From: Denitromonas ohlonensis
GTDB lineage: Bacteria > Pseudomonadota > Gammaproteobacteria > Burkholderiales > Rhodocyclaceae
Direction: 5' to 3'
Assembly (NCBI RefSeq): GCF_007625205.1
Contig: NZ_VMNI01000002.1
Location: 124,001-188,000 of the forward strand
Length of the DNA stretch: 64,000 nucleotides
Program-made: the position numbers and the translations under genes
The notes under the pieces: model-generated
Databases searched by the model: none
Seen by the model: the letters and a program-made list of their open reading frames with translations, nothing else
What the model was told of the DNA's origin: nothing
In this document: positions 46,135 to 55,925 of the stretch, piece after piece
Layout: the number at the start of each line of letters is the position of its first letter
Position numbering within the stretch: position 1 is the stretch's first letter

Positions 46135-46311
46135 GCCACCGGGGGCCCGCGAGCGGTCTGCCTCGTCGACCAAGCACTCGACAGCACCGCCCCGCGACTG
46201 GCGCACAAGACCGTCGCCCATGCTATCCACGTCCGGCAGTACAAGACGGCAAACGGCCACAATCCGTCCGATGCGCGGGTCTGCAATGCGCGCGACGGGT
46301 CAGTCCGGCGC
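46135..46311 (+). pseudogene. Decayed aminodeoxychorismate-lyase (PabC) fragment
   Basis: Non-coding spacer between the antiporter and fdsA, whose plus-strand translation (GPRAVCLVDQALDSTAPR then LAHKTVAHAIHVRQYK) aligns with PabBC residues 460-493, with 20 of 34 residues identical and the PLP lysine kept. Similarity fades after GHNPSDA. There is no plausible start, the rest of the enzyme is missing and the region overlaps the 3' end of fdsA on the other strand. The simplest reading is a remnant of a second pabC or pabBC copy, with the antiporter gene now between them. Convergent chance similarity is unlikely but not excluded. Confidence 0.6.
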
Positions 46312-49116
46312 GGGCGGGGGCGGCACGCTCAGGCGACAGGCGGCGTATTTGAATTCGGGAATCTTGCCAAAGGGGTCGAGCGCCGGGTTGGTCAGTACAT
46401 TGGCCGCGGCCTCGCTGTAGCAGAACGGCACAAACACCATCCCGTCAGGTAGCGCCGTATCCATCCGCGTGGCCAGCGAAATATGGCCTCGGCGCGTGGT
46501 GATGGTCAGCATCTCGCCTTCGCGCAAGCCCAGCCGCTGTAGTTCGCCTGGCGCGAGCATGGCCACGGCCGAAGGCTCCAGTGCATCGAGCACGCTTGAG
46601 CGGCGCGTCATCGAGCCGGTATGCCAGTGCTCGAGCTGGCGTCCGGTGGTGAGTATCGTGGGGTAGCCATCATCCACCGGTTCATCGGGCGGCAGCGGCG
46701 CGGCCAGAGAGAAGCGGGCGCGGCCGCTGGCGGTCGGAAAACGGTCACCAAACACGACGTCCAGCCCCGGCGCGTCATCGGCCGGGCATGGGTAGGTTAC
46801 CGAGCCCTCACGCTCGAGCCGGTCCCAGTCAATATGCGAGAGCGAGCGCATGCCGCGCTGCATTTCGGCAAACACCTCGCGCGGGTGGGTGTAGCGCCAA
46901 TCCAGTCCGAAGCGACGCGCAATCTCCTGGGTGATCCACCAGTCGGCTTTTGCCTCGCCGGGCAGCGGCACGGCGGCGCGGCCCATCTGCACCTGGCGGT
47001 TGGTGTTGGTGACCGTGCCGTCCTTTTCGGACCAGGCCGAGGCCGGCAGGATCACGTCAGCAAACTGTGCGGTTTCGGTGACGAAGATGTCCTGCACCAC
47101 GAGGTGTTCGAGCGTGGCGAGCGCGGCGCGCGCGTGATCGAGATCGGGGTCAGACATGGCCGGGTTTTCGCCCATGATGTACATGCCGCGGATGGTGCCG
47201 GCGAGAATCGCGTCCATGATCTCGACCACCGTCAGACCAGGCTTGTCGGCCAGCGGGGTGTTCCACAGTTCTTCGAATGCGGCGCGCAATTGCGCGTCGC
47301 CGACGCGCTGGTAGTCAGGCAGCATCATCGGGATCAGGCCCGCGTCGGAGGCGCCCTGCACGTTGTTCTGACCACGCAGCGGGTGCAGGCCGGTGCCCGG
47401 CTTGCCGACCTGCCCGCAGGCCAGCGCCAGCGAAATCAGGCAGCGCACATTGTCGGTGCCGTGGGTGTGTTGCGACACGCCCATGCCCCAGAAGATCATC
47501 GCCCGTTCGGCCGTGGCGTACAGGCGGGCGATCTCGCGAATCTCGTCGGGTGCGACACCACAGGCGGCGGACATGGCCTCGGGCGTCATCGGCGCGACAT
47601 GCGCCTTGAGCGCTTCGAAGCCTTCGGTGTGCTGGGCGATGTAGTCGGTGTCGACCAACTGTTCGGCGACGATCACATTGAGCATCGCGTTGAGCAAGGA
47701 GACATCCGAGCCGAGCGTGAAGCGCACCGCGCGATGGGCGTAGCCGCCGAGCGTCTGGCCGCGCGGGTTGAGACTGATGATCTTGGTGCCGCGCTTGGCA
47801 GCTTGCTTGAAATAAGTGGCGGCGACGGGGTGGTTAGCCTCGGGGTTGCAGCCGATCAGCACCACCACATCGGCCTCAAGCGCCTGCATGAAGGACGCGG
47901 TGACCGCGCCCGAGCCAATGCATTCGATCAGCGCCGCGACGGAACTGGCATGACACAGGCGCGTGCAGTGGTCGACATGATTTGAGCCAAAGCCGGTGCG
48001 CACCAGCTTCTGGAACAGCCACGCCTCTTCATTGGAGCACTTGGCGCTGCCAAAGCCGGCCAGTGCATCCGGACCGTGCGCATCGCGCAGCGCGATCAGG
48101 CCGTTGGCGGCGACATCGAGCGCTTCGTTCCAGCTGGCTTCCCGAAAATGGGTGAGCGGATTGGCCGGGTCGAAGTCCGGGTCCATGCCCTTGGCAACGC
48201 CCGCGCGGCGGATCAACGGGCGTGTGAGCCGCGCGCGGTGATTCGGGTAGTCGAAGCCGAAACGCCCCTTCACGCACAAGCGCCCGGCGTTGGCCGGGCC
48301 GTTGCGGCCTTCGACAAACAGAATCCGCTCATTCTTGACGTGGTATGTCAGCTGACAGCCGACCCCGCAATACGGGCACACCGAGTCCACCTGCCGATCC
48401 GCCGAGGCCGAGTCGCCGCGCCCCTCGGCGTCGATCAGCGTGGCCGGCATCAGGGCGCCCGTCGGGCAAGCCTGCACGCACTCACCGCAGGCCACGCAAG
48501 TGCTGACGCCCATGGCGTCGTCAAAATCGAACACCACCTTGGACGCCGCACCGCGATAGGCCAGGCCGATCACGTCATTGACCTGCACTTCGCGGCAGGC
48601 ACGCACGCACAGATTGCAATCGATGCAGGCGTCCAGATTGACGCGCATGGCGGCATGGGTGGCGTCTTGCCGCGCGGCGTCGGGGGCACGCTGTGGCAAA
48701 CGGGCGCGCACCGAGGCGGCGTCCATGTCGAGCTGATCGACCGTCTTCCAGAAATGACTGGCGCGATCGGGGCTGTGCTCACGGTCGGGCTGATCGGCCA
48801 GCAGCAACGCCATCACCCCCTCGCGCGACACCTGGGCGCGGGACGAGGTGGCACTTTTCACCACCATGCCGGGCCTGGCTTCGCGGATGCAGCTGGCCGC
48901 CAGCGTGCGCTCGCCCTCGATCTCCACCATGCAGGCGCGGCAATTGCCGTCGGCACGATAACCCGGCGCGTCCTTGAAGCACAGGTGCGGAATGCGCTCG
49001 CCGGCGCGTTTGGCGACTTGCCACAAGGTCTCACCGGGTGAGGCCTCGATCATCACGCCGTCGAGGCTCAGTTCAAAGGCAGCGGACGCCGTATCGTCTT
49101 GTGTAGGCTGGCGCAT
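46300..49116 (-). CDS. fdsA: Formate dehydrogenase alpha subunit (Mo, NAD-dependent type)
   Basis: 938-aa catalytic subunit oxidising formate to CO2. N-terminal NuoG-like iron-sulfur section: [2Fe-2S] Cys in CFKDAPGYRADGNCRACMVE (about 46-65), then two ferredoxin [4Fe-4S] motifs CIDCNLCVRAC and CVACGECVQACP (about 163-220). The molybdopterin part starts CPYCGVGCQLTYHV (about 247). The catalytic residue is Cys in DHCTRLCHAS (about 384), not selenocysteine, and the neighbouring His is present. The C-terminal MGD domain ends near 930. Its ATG overlaps the stop of the upstream fused subunit (TGATG). No fdsC (fdhD) or fdsD gene follows. Confidence 0.95.
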   Translation of the reverse strand: MRQPTQDDTASAAFELSLDGVMIEASPGETLWQVAKRAGERIPHLCFKDAPGYRADGNCRACMVEIEGERTLAASCIREARPGMVVKSATSSRAQVSREGVMALLLADQPDREHSPDRASHFWKTVDQLDMDAASVRARLPQRAPDAARQDATHAAMRVNLDACIDCNLCVRACREVQVNDVIGLAYRGAASKVVFDFDDAMGVSTCVACGECVQACPTGALMPATLIDAEGRGDSASADRQVDSVCPYCGVGCQLTYHVKNERILFVEGRNGPANAGRLCVKGRFGFDYPNHRARLTRPLIRRAGVAKGMDPDFDPANPLTHFREASWNEALDVAANGLIALRDAHGPDALAGFGSAKCSNEEAWLFQKLVRTGFGSNHVDHCTRLCHASSVAALIECIGSGAVTASFMQALEADVVVLIGCNPEANHPVAATYFKQAAKRGTKIISLNPRGQTLGGYAHRAVRFTLGSDVSLLNAMLNVIVAEQLVDTDYIAQHTEGFEALKAHVAPMTPEAMSAACGVAPDEIREIARLYATAERAMIFWGMGVSQHTHGTDNVRCLISLALACGQVGKPGTGLHPLRGQNNVQGASDAGLIPMMLPDYQRVGDAQLRAAFEELWNTPLADKPGLTVVEIMDAILAGTIRGMYIMGENPAMSDPDLDHARAALATLEHLVVQDIFVTETAQFADVILPASAWSEKDGTVTNTNRQVQMGRAAVPLPGEAKADWWITQEIARRFGLDWRYTHPREVFAEMQRGMRSLSHIDWDRLEREGSVTYPCPADDAPGLDVVFGDRFPTASGRARFSLAAPLPPDEPVDDGYPTILTTGRQLEHWHTGSMTRRSSVLDALEPSAVAMLAPGELQRLGLREGEMLTITTRRGHISLATRMDTALPDGMVFVPFCYSEAAANVLTNPALDPFGKIPEFKYAACRLSVPPPPAPD

Positions 49117-50834
49117 CAGGCGTCTCCCCCGTCGCGGATCTGCACACCTTGCCGCGCCAGGTCCACCGGAAAATACCTCAGCAAGCTGAGGACCGGGTTA
49201 GGCGCCGCCTGTCCGAGGCCACAGATGGATGAATCCTGCATCACCTGAGCGAGCCGGCGCAGCACCGCTGCATCCCAGGCCTCAGCTTCCAGCAAGGCCA
49301 GCATCTTCTCAGTGCCCACCCGGCAGGGCGTGCACTGGCCACAGGACTCATCCGCAAAAAAGGCCATCAGGTTTTTAGCCACGGCACGCAGATCATCCTG
49401 ATCCGACACCACGATGACCGCCGCCGAGCCAATGAAACAGCCGTGCGGCTGCAAGGTATCAAAGTCCAACGGGAGATCGGCTTTCGACGCGGGCAAAATA
49501 CCGCCCGACGCGCCCCCGGGCAGATAGGCCAGCAAGCTGTGCCCGTCGGCCATGCCACCGCAGTATTCATTCACCAGCTCGTTCAGAGAGATACCCGCCG
49601 GCGCCAGATGCACCCCCGGCTGCTTGACCCGACCCGACACCGAAAAACTGCGCAGGCCTTGCCTACCACGCCGCCCCTGGCTGGCAAACCACGTCGCGCC
49701 CTTTGCATGCAGCGCCGGAATCCAGAAGACCGTCTCGACGTTGTTCACCAGCGTCGGCCGACCAAACAAACCGATCTGTGCCACAAAGGGCGGGCGGTGC
49801 CGCGGCTTACCGGGTTTGCCTTCCAGCGACTCGATCAGCGCCGACTCTTCACCGCATATGTAGGCACCCGCGCCGCGCCGCAGCACGATGAAGCCCGGCG
49901 CCACCAAGCCAGCGCCTTCCAGCTCGGCAATCGCCTCGCGCAACACGCCGCGCAGGCCCGGATACTCGTCACGCAAGTAGATATAGAGCGCGCAGGCTTC
50001 AATCGCCGTCGCGCTGATCAACGCACCTTCGAGAAACTGATGGGGCGCCTGTTCGAGGTGATAACGATCCTTGAACGTGCCCGGCTCGCCTTCATCGGCA
50101 TTGATGACCATGTAGCGCGGCGCCGGCTCGGCGCGGACGAACTGCCATTTTTTGCCGGTCGGGAAACCCGCGCCGCCCAAACCACGCAGGCCCGCACGCT
50201 CAAGCAGATCGCTGAGCGCATCGACCGACACCTCACCCGCACGGAGCGCGGCCAGCAGCGCATAGCCCCCCTCCGCCTGATAGTCCGCCAGACGCGGCCA
50301 GACAATGGGCTCAGGGTGGAGCTCACCCGAGTCGAGCAGCGCCTGAACCGCCGCGACACTGGCCTGGCCAAGGTGCCGGTGCCCCACCTCAAGCACCGGC
50401 GCCACGTCACAACGTCCCATGCAGGGCGCACGAATCACCCGAACGTCGGCCGCATCCAGGCCGCTCGACAGCGCGCTGTGCAGCGCCTGCGCGCCGGCAA
50501 GCTGACATGACAGCGAGTCGCACACGCGCACCGTCTGCGCCGGCGGCGGCGCATCATCCTCACGAATCAGATCGAAATGCGCGTAGAAGCTCGCGGTTTC
50601 GTACACCGCGGCCATGGGCAGGTTCATCCACTCGGCCAGCGCACGCAGATGCGCCATCGAGATATGCCCGAAGTGGTCTTGCAGGCAATGCAGATGCTCG
50701 ATGAGCTGATCGCGGCTGCGCGAGCGCTGGCCAAGCAGCGCCTCGACGGCAGCGAGCGCCTGGGGCGCCACCGCGCGACCGCGCGGGCCTGTACGTGACT
50801 TGCGCCGCAGTGGGGCGGCAGTCGGTTGCGTCAT
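49116..50834 (-). CDS. fdsB: Fused FdsG-FdsB (NuoE-NuoF-like) diaphorase subunit of formate dehydrogenase
   Basis: 572-aa NAD-reducing subunit. Residues 1-165 are NuoE/FdsG-like, with four [2Fe-2S] Cys in VCDSLSCQL and APCMGRCDVA. Residues 190-570 are NuoF/FdsB-like: GLRGLGGAGFPTGKKW (FMN, about 217-232), INADEGEPGTFKDR, GAGAYICGEESALIESLEGKPG (NADH site, about 320-341), and the [4Fe-4S] ligands CGQCTPCRVG plus SICGLGQ. In Cupriavidus and Rhodobacter these are separate fdsG and fdsB genes, so this is a gene fusion. It is followed directly by fdsA. No regulator is seen upstream; the start is ATG at 50834. Confidence 0.93.
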   Translation of the reverse strand: MTQPTAAPLRRKSRTGPRGRAVAPQALAAVEALLGQRSRSRDQLIEHLHCLQDHFGHISMAHLRALAEWMNLPMAAVYETASFYAHFDLIREDDAPPPAQTVRVCDSLSCQLAGAQALHSALSSGLDAADVRVIRAPCMGRCDVAPVLEVGHRHLGQASVAAVQALLDSGELHPEPIVWPRLADYQAEGGYALLAALRAGEVSVDALSDLLERAGLRGLGGAGFPTGKKWQFVRAEPAPRYMVINADEGEPGTFKDRYHLEQAPHQFLEGALISATAIEACALYIYLRDEYPGLRGVLREAIAELEGAGLVAPGFIVLRRGAGAYICGEESALIESLEGKPGKPRHRPPFVAQIGLFGRPTLVNNVETVFWIPALHAKGATWFASQGRRGRQGLRSFSVSGRVKQPGVHLAPAGISLNELVNEYCGGMADGHSLLAYLPGGASGGILPASKADLPLDFDTLQPHGCFIGSAAVIVVSDQDDLRAVAKNLMAFFADESCGQCTPCRVGTEKMLALLEAEAWDAAVLRRLAQVMQDSSICGLGQAAPNPVLSLLRYFPVDLARQGVQIRDGGDA

Positions 50835-51093
50835 GAGATCGGTTTCCGCTTTGGTTGTGCCCTGGGTGCCACTCGGCTGACGTGGCGATACACCCCAGCT
50901 CGCGTCAGACGCGTTCCGACGATCCTAATCGCTCAGTCAGCCAACGTACACACCCGGCAGAATGGATCGCCCGTGCAAGCACACCCAGCGACGGCATCCG
51001 TCTTTTAACGGGCACCCGGCGGCTACCGCGACTAAAGCGCGCGCGCGAAAAATCGAAAGGAAACGTAGGAATACGGACCACAGAAACAATAAA

Positions 51094-51114
51094 GGGCATC
51101 TCTAGGAGATGCCC
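51094..51114 (-). terminator. Terminator of the tRNA-Arg gene
   Basis: GGGCATCTC-TAG-GAGATGCCC perfect 9-bp stem, flanked by AAA and TTTATT, 12 bp after the 3' end of the first tRNA-Arg; on the minus strand TTTATTGTTT follows. Confidence 0.85.
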
Positions 51115-51125
51115 TTTATTAAAAC

Positions 51126-51202
51126 TGGCGCGCTCGGCAGGATTCGAACCCACGACCCCCTGGTTCGTAGCCAGGTACTCTATCCAACTGAGCTACGAGC
51201 GC
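51126..51202 (-). tRNA. tRNA-Arg (anticodon ACG)
   Basis: 77-nt tRNA on the minus strand, with acceptor arms GCGCTCG/CGAGCGC, D-arm AGCTCAGTTGG, anticodon stem CCTGG-CTACGAA-CCAGG and T-loop GTTCGAATCC. CCA is encoded. Anticodon ACG requires TadA deamination to ICG. It is sequence-identical to the copy at 51291. Confidence 0.98.
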
Positions 51203-51244
51203 GTTGCCGGTTTCAGGTGATGACCTTCATTCCGGACTAAAAAA

Positions 51245-51261
51245 GCCGCGCTGGACGCGGC
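51245..51261 (-). terminator. Terminator between the two tRNA-Arg genes
   Basis: GCCGCG-CTGGA-CGCGGC stem with A/T-rich flanks on both sides; on the minus strand TTTTTTAG follows, so the upstream tRNA-Arg transcript can end before the second copy. Confidence 0.8.
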
Positions 51262-51290
51262 CTTTTCGCTTTTTTATTACTTGTTCGATG

Positions 51291-51367
51291 TGGCGCGCTC
51301 GGCAGGATTCGAACCCACGACCCCCTGGTTCGTAGCCAGGTACTCTATCCAACTGAGCTACGAGCGC
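51291..51367 (-). tRNA. tRNA-Arg (anticodon ACG), second copy
   Basis: 77-nt sequence identical to the tRNA at 51126-51202, including encoded CCA. A terminator lies between them, so each copy probably has its own promoter or the terminator is leaky. Confidence 0.98.
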
Positions 51368-51422
51368 AACCGCGAAGCCAGCGATTATACGATGAAGAAT
51401 AAACGCCGTAAAGCACTGTGAG

Positions 51423-51515
51423 TGGCGGAGACGGAGGGATTCGAACCCTCGATACCGCTTTTGACGGTATGCTCCCTTAGCAGGGGAGTGCCTTCGACCT
51501 CTCGGCCACGTCTCC
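51423..51515 (-). tRNA. tRNA-Ser (anticodon GCT)
   Basis: 93-nt tRNA with the long variable arm of class II tRNAs (ATACCG-TCAAAAG-CGGTAT). Acceptor GGAGACG/CGTCTCC, anticodon loop CTGCTAA, T-loop GTTCGAATCC, encoded CCA. It reads AGC/AGT codons. It heads the tRNA cluster on the minus strand. Confidence 0.98.
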
Positions 51516-51948
51516 TCACCACAGGGCCGCGATAATATCGGTTTCAGGCCCTGCGGTCAAACCGCTTTTGCTGCAATTGCGTTACTGCGAAATCGCTTGC
51601 ATTGTGCGTGCGCGACCAGCGGGCGAGACTTCTCGCCAATTCCCACCGAGATCCCGATTCAGGCGGTCGAAATCATCGCGCCATCCCCGCTCGACTCACG
51701 CTTCAGAGGGGTCATTCGGAGGGGCTGCGCCGCAGCAAGCGGCACGCCGGCGCAGTGACGACCTGCCTCACCAGAAGGTCAGCGCGTTCGTCGCGACAAG
51801 CCAGCCAAGCGCACGGGCCATGGCGGCCATATCGAGCCGGAACCGCAGCTGGCACCGCCGCCACCGGATGAGCAATGAAAAACTCGCCCAAGACTGCGAA
51901 TGGCCTTTAAGCGGACCACACAGGCGGCGGGCGAGTATCAGGAAAACA
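51516..51948. other. Intergenic region between tRNA-Ser and the CBS gene terminator
   Basis: About 430 bp. No gene could be supported: the open frames present have Arg/Ser/His-rich compositions typical of non-coding GC-rich sequence and no ribosome site. The first 50 bp likely carry the tRNA-Ser promoter. Confidence 0.5.
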
Positions 51949-51974
51949 CCCTTCCGGGCGTACGCCCGGAAGGG
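51949..51974 (-). terminator. Terminator of the nqr-nqrM-CBS operon
   Basis: CCCTTCCGGGC-GTAC-GCCCGGAAGGG, a perfect 11-bp stem. On the minus strand TGTTTTCCTG follows. It lies 12 bp after the CBS gene stop. Confidence 0.85.
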
Positions 51975-51986
51975 ATCAAGCGAGGC

Positions 51987-52382
51987 CTACCAAAGCCGCT
52001 CAAGCGCGGCCAAGGTGTTGTGACGCGACAATTGCCCAACCAGACGACCATCATCCATCACCGGATAGCAGCGATGGGCTTTGGACACAAACATCTCGGC
52101 GGCATCGGTCAAAGTGGACTCGACGTCGATGGTGATCGCCGGTGACGACATGAACTGACTTACCTGACCGCCAAACTCCTCGTAATAGGTCGCGTTGAGC
52201 GCGGCCTTGAGGCAGTCCTTTTCAGACAGAAAACCCACCACTTTGCCCGCCTCATCAACCACTGGCGCACCACTCAGGTGATGGGTCAGCAATTGATGAA
52301 CGGCCTTCAGCACTTCCATCTGGGGTGAAAACGACAGCGGATCCCGCGTCATGTAATCTTTGACTTTCAACGAACGCAGCAT
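51987..52382 (-). CDS. Tandem CBS-domain protein
   Basis: 131 aa made almost entirely of two CBS motifs: about 8-60 (VKDYMTRDPLSFSPQMEVLKAVHQLLTHH, GAPVVDEAGKVVGFLSEKD) and about 75-130 (VSQFMSSPAITIDVESTLTDAAEMFV, YPVMDDGRLVGQLSRH). CBS pairs bind adenosine nucleotides and regulate partner proteins. It lies 3 bp after nqrM and before the shared terminator, so it is the last gene of the nqr operon. An energy-sensing role toward Na+-NQR is possible but unproven. Confidence 0.9.
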   Translation of the reverse strand: MLRSLKVKDYMTRDPLSFSPQMEVLKAVHQLLTHHLSGAPVVDEAGKVVGFLSEKDCLKAALNATYYEEFGGQVSQFMSSPAITIDVESTLTDAAEMFVSKAHRCYPVMDDGRLVGQLSRHNTLAALERLW

Positions 52383-52385
52383 GCT

Positions 52386-52586
52386 TTATTCCTTTCCTTC
52401 CGCCTGCGCTTTCATGCGAGCGCGTCGCTTCGGACAGGGTTTCGCACAGCCGGCCTCACATTCGAGTCCCACCGCACCCATCCCGCCACAACTTCCACCA
52501 ATCGGCTTGCGACCGGCGATGACACCGATCGCCATCGCCAGCACCACAAAGAGAATGACCGCAAAGGTCACAACGAAAATACTCAT
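52386..52586 (-). CDS. nqrM: Na+-NQR maturation protein NqrM
   Basis: 66 aa: one N-terminal membrane helix (about 3-25, FVVTFAVILFVVLAMAIGVIAG) and a Cys-rich segment SCGGMGAVGLECEAGCAKPC with four Cys, then a basic tail. NqrM (DUF539) is needed to deliver iron to the Cys-bound iron centre between NqrD and NqrE. It sits directly after nqrF, as in other bacteria. Length and motif match the family. Confidence 0.95.
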   Translation of the reverse strand: MSIFVVTFAVILFVVLAMAIGVIAGRKPIGGSCGGMGAVGLECEAGCAKPCPKRRARMKAQAEGKE

Positions 52587-52616
52587 CTCGCGCTCCTCGT
52601 CCGTCTGCCGCCTCGA

Positions 52617-53843
52617 TCAACCACCGAAGTCGTCGAGCATGATGTTTTCGCGCTCGACACCGAGATCGACCAGCATATTGATCACCGCCGAGTTCATCAT
52701 CGGGGGTCCGCACATGTAGAACTCGCAGTCTTCCGGCGCCGGGTGATCCTTGAGATAGTTCTCGTAGAGCACGTTATGGATGAAGCCGGTGTAGCCCGTC
52801 CAGTTGTCTTCGGGTAGCGGATCGGAGAGCGCCAGATGCCAGGTGAAGTTCGGGTTCTCTTCCTGCAGCTTGTTGAACTCATCGACATAGAAGGTCTCGC
52901 GCAGGGAGCGCGCGCCGTACCAGAAGGTGATCTTGCGCGTGCTCTTGAGACGCTTGAGCTGGTCGAAGATATGCGAGCGCATCGGCGCCATGCCGGCACC
53001 ACCACCCACAAACACCATCTCATTGTCGGTCTCGCGGGCGAAGAACTCACCGAACGGGCCGTACACGGTGACCTTGTCGCCCGGCTTCAAGCCGAACACC
53101 CACGACGACATCTGCCCCGGCGGAATGTCATCACGATTCGGCGGCGGCGAGGCCACACGAATGTTGAACTTCACCACGCCCTCTTCTTCCGGATAGTTGG
53201 CCATCGAGTAGGCGCGAATGACGGTTTCGTCCACCTTGGAGACAAAGCGCCACAGGTTGAACTTGTCCCAATCGCCGTGGAAGCGCTCTTCGATGTCGAA
53301 ATCCTTGTAATTCACGACGTGCGGCGGGCATTCGAGTTGCACATAGCCGCCAGCGCGAAAGTCGACACTCTCGCCGTCCGGCAGGCGCAGCGTGAGTTCC
53401 TTGATGAAGGTCGCCACGTTGGGATTGGACTCGACGGTGCACTCCCATTTCTTGACGCCGAAGACCTCTTCCGGCACTTCGACCTTCATATCCTGCTTGA
53501 CCGGGGTCTGGCAGGACAGGCGCCAGCCTTCGCCACGCTGACGCTTGGTGAAGTGCGACTCTTCGGTGGGCAGCATTTCGCCGCCGCCCTCTTCGACGAT
53601 GCACTTGCATTGCGCGCAGGTGCCACCGCCGCCACAGGCGGACGACAGGAAAATGTTGTGATTGGCAAGGGTTTGCAGCAGCTTGCCGCCCGCCGGCACC
53701 GTCAGTTTGTGCTCACCGTTGATATCGATCGTGACATCACCGCTTGAGACCAGCCGTGCGCGCGCCATCAGAATGAAGACGACGAGGGCCAGCACGATCG
53801 CGGTGAACATCCCGATTGCGAGGATGATTTCCAGATTGTTCAT
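52617..53843 (-). CDS. nqrF: Na+-NQR subunit F (NADH:quinone reductase, flavoprotein)
   Basis: 408-aa NADH-oxidising subunit. One N-terminal TM helix (about 5-25) anchors a [2Fe-2S] ferredoxin domain (about 35-125; [14 protein letters not shown], residues 69-82, and later C111). An FAD/NADH reductase domain follows (about 135-408: RAYSMANYP for [16 protein letters not shown] for NADH, and the C-terminal CGPPMM with [10 protein letters not shown]). Electrons go from NADH to FAD and the [2Fe-2S] cluster. It is last of the six structural genes. Confidence 0.97.
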   Translation of the reverse strand: MNNLEIILAIGMFTAIVLALVVFILMARARLVSSGDVTIDINGEHKLTVPAGGKLLQTLANHNIFLSSACGGGGTCAQCKCIVEEGGGEMLPTEESHFTKRQRGEGWRLSCQTPVKQDMKVEVPEEVFGVKKWECTVESNPNVATFIKELTLRLPDGESVDFRAGGYVQLECPPHVVNYKDFDIEERFHGDWDKFNLWRFVSKVDETVIRAYSMANYPEEEGVVKFNIRVASPPPNRDDIPPGQMSSWVFGLKPGDKVTVYGPFGEFFARETDNEMVFVGGGAGMAPMRSHIFDQLKRLKSTRKITFWYGARSLRETFYVDEFNKLQEENPNFTWHLALSDPLPEDNWTGYTGFIHNVLYENYLKDHPAPEDCEFYMCGPPMMNSAVINMLVDLGVERENIMLDDFGG

Positions 53844-53858
53844 TGGGTCTGTCCGTCC

Positions 53859-54467
<609 letters not shown>

Positions 54468-54468
54468 A

Positions 54469-55137
54469 TCAATGCACCTCCTGATTGGCGACTTGGGGCG
54501 CCAGCGTGAATGCCGGCGCTTCGACTTGATTCTTCTTCCAGGTGCGCAAGCCCCAGATGATCAGACCGATCAGGAAGAAGGCTGAGGGCGGCAGCAGCAG
54601 CAGGCCGTTGGGCACATACCAGCCGCCATCTTTGGCCAGCGCCAGCACTTCGAAGCCCAGCAGCTTGCCGGCGCCGAAGAGTTCGCGGATCACGCCGAGC
54701 ACGATCAGCATCACGCTATAGCCGAGGCCGTTGCCGATGCCGTCCATGAAGGACAGCAGCGGCGGGTTCTGCATGGCAAAGGCTTCGGCGCGGCCCATCA
54801 CGATACAGTTGGTGATGATCAGGCCGACGAACACCGACAACTGCTTGGCCAGCCCGAAGGCGTAGGCACGCAGGATCTGGTCAACCACGATCACCAGCGA
54901 GGCGATGATCACCATCTGCACGATCATGCGGATCGAGCTGGGGATCTGCTTGCGGATCATCGAGATGAACAGGTTCGAGAACGCCGTTACCAGCGTGAGC
55001 GCAATCGACATGACCAATGCGGTCTTGAGGTTCGACGTCACCGCCAGCGCCGAACAGATACCGAGGATCTGCAGGCCGATCGGGTTGTTGTTGAAAATCG
55101 GGTTGAGCAGTACTTCCTTGATGGTTTGCTTCGCCAT
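54469..55137 (-). CDS. nqrD: Na+-NQR subunit D
   Basis: 222-aa membrane subunit with six TM helices. The conserved Cys residues are in [10 protein letters not shown] (about 28) and [16 protein letters not shown] (about 112), matching the iron ligands shared with NqrE. The start is ATG at 55137, 2 bp after nqrC. It functions only within the complex. Confidence 0.96.
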   Translation of the reverse strand: MAKQTIKEVLLNPIFNNNPIGLQILGICSALAVTSNLKTALVMSIALTLVTAFSNLFISMIRKQIPSSIRMIVQMVIIASLVIVVDQILRAYAFGLAKQLSVFVGLIITNCIVMGRAEAFAMQNPPLLSFMDGIGNGLGYSVMLIVLGVIRELFGAGKLLGFEVLALAKDGGWYVPNGLLLLPPSAFFLIGLIIWGLRTWKKNQVEAPAFTLAPQVANQEVH

Positions 55138-55139
55138 GA

Positions 55140-55925
55140 TCAGACCCCCTCTGCGCGCAGTTTTGCCAGATACGGGCCAAAGCCCTGCTCACCCAGCCAG
55201 AATTGCAGCAAACGATCGACACCATTGCTGGTCAGCGTGGCACCGGCCAGCGCATCAACCTGATGCACGGCCGATGCACTGGCAGGATCGACGCCGCCCT
55301 TGACGATGCGAATGACCGGCTTGCCGGCGTCGTCAAAGAGCTGCTTGCCCGGCCAGATGCCCTTCCACTTCGGGTTGTCGACTTCGCCACCGAGGCCCGG
55401 TGTTTCGGCATGCTGATAAAAACCGAGGCCAACGACGGTGTTCAGGTCGGCCTTGACGGCGATGAAGCCGTGCAGCGTCGACCACAAGCCATAGCCGCGA
55501 ATCGGCAGGATCAGTGATTCGAGCCTGCCGTCCTGCTCGACGGTATAAACGGTCGTGTACCGCTCGCGCCGTTTGATCAGGGCAATATCTTCGTTGCCCG
55601 CCAGTTCGGCGGACAGCTTCGGATCGCGCGCCGCCTTGAGCGGATCGAAGGTCGTGGGGTCGAATTGATCGACATAGTCGCCGGAGTTCAGATCCACCAC
55701 TTTGGCGGAAATCCGCTCACCGAACAGCTTTTTCACCTCGGCGCCACTGAGCTTGGCCTCACCCAGGCCGGCAATGGCCAGAATGCTGCGCTGCTTGTCG
55801 AGTTGGCGATTCTCAACCTGGATCGGCTTGAGCGATACCGCTGCGCCGGCCACGAAGATTGAGCTCACCAGACTGACCGCCAACGCGACCATCAGCGTGC
55901 GGGAGGTCGTTTCCTTATTAGACAT
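55140..55925 (-). CDS. nqrC: Na+-NQR subunit C (covalent FMN)
   Basis: 261-aa subunit with an N-terminal TM helix (about 10-32) and a periplasmic flavin domain. The covalent FMN attaches to Thr in the [14 protein letters not shown] segment (about residue 227), where the usual S-G-A-T is A-G-A-T. ApbE, which transfers FMN, is not encoded here. ATG at 55925 is preferred over an in-frame GTG 13 codons upstream, because [11 protein letters not shown] fits family N-termini; it overlaps the nqrB end by 8 bp. Confidence 0.95.
   Translation of the reverse strand: MSNKETTSRTLMVALAVSLVSSIFVAGAAVSLKPIQVENRQLDKQRSILAIAGLGEAKLSGAEVKKLFGERISAKVVDLNSGDYVDQFDPTTFDPLKAARDPKLSAELAGNEDIALIKRRERYTTVYTVEQDGRLESLILPIRGYGLWSTLHGFIAVKADLNTVVGLGFYQHAETPGLGGEVDNPKWKGIWPGKQLFDDAGKPVIRIVKGGVDPASASAVHQVDALAGATLTSNGVDRLLQFWLGEQGFGPYLAKLRAEGV

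Noticed and set aside
47940-47990. Selenocysteine codon at the formate dehydrogenase active site
   Set aside because: The active-site codon in DHCTRLCHAS encodes Cys; there is no in-frame TGA.
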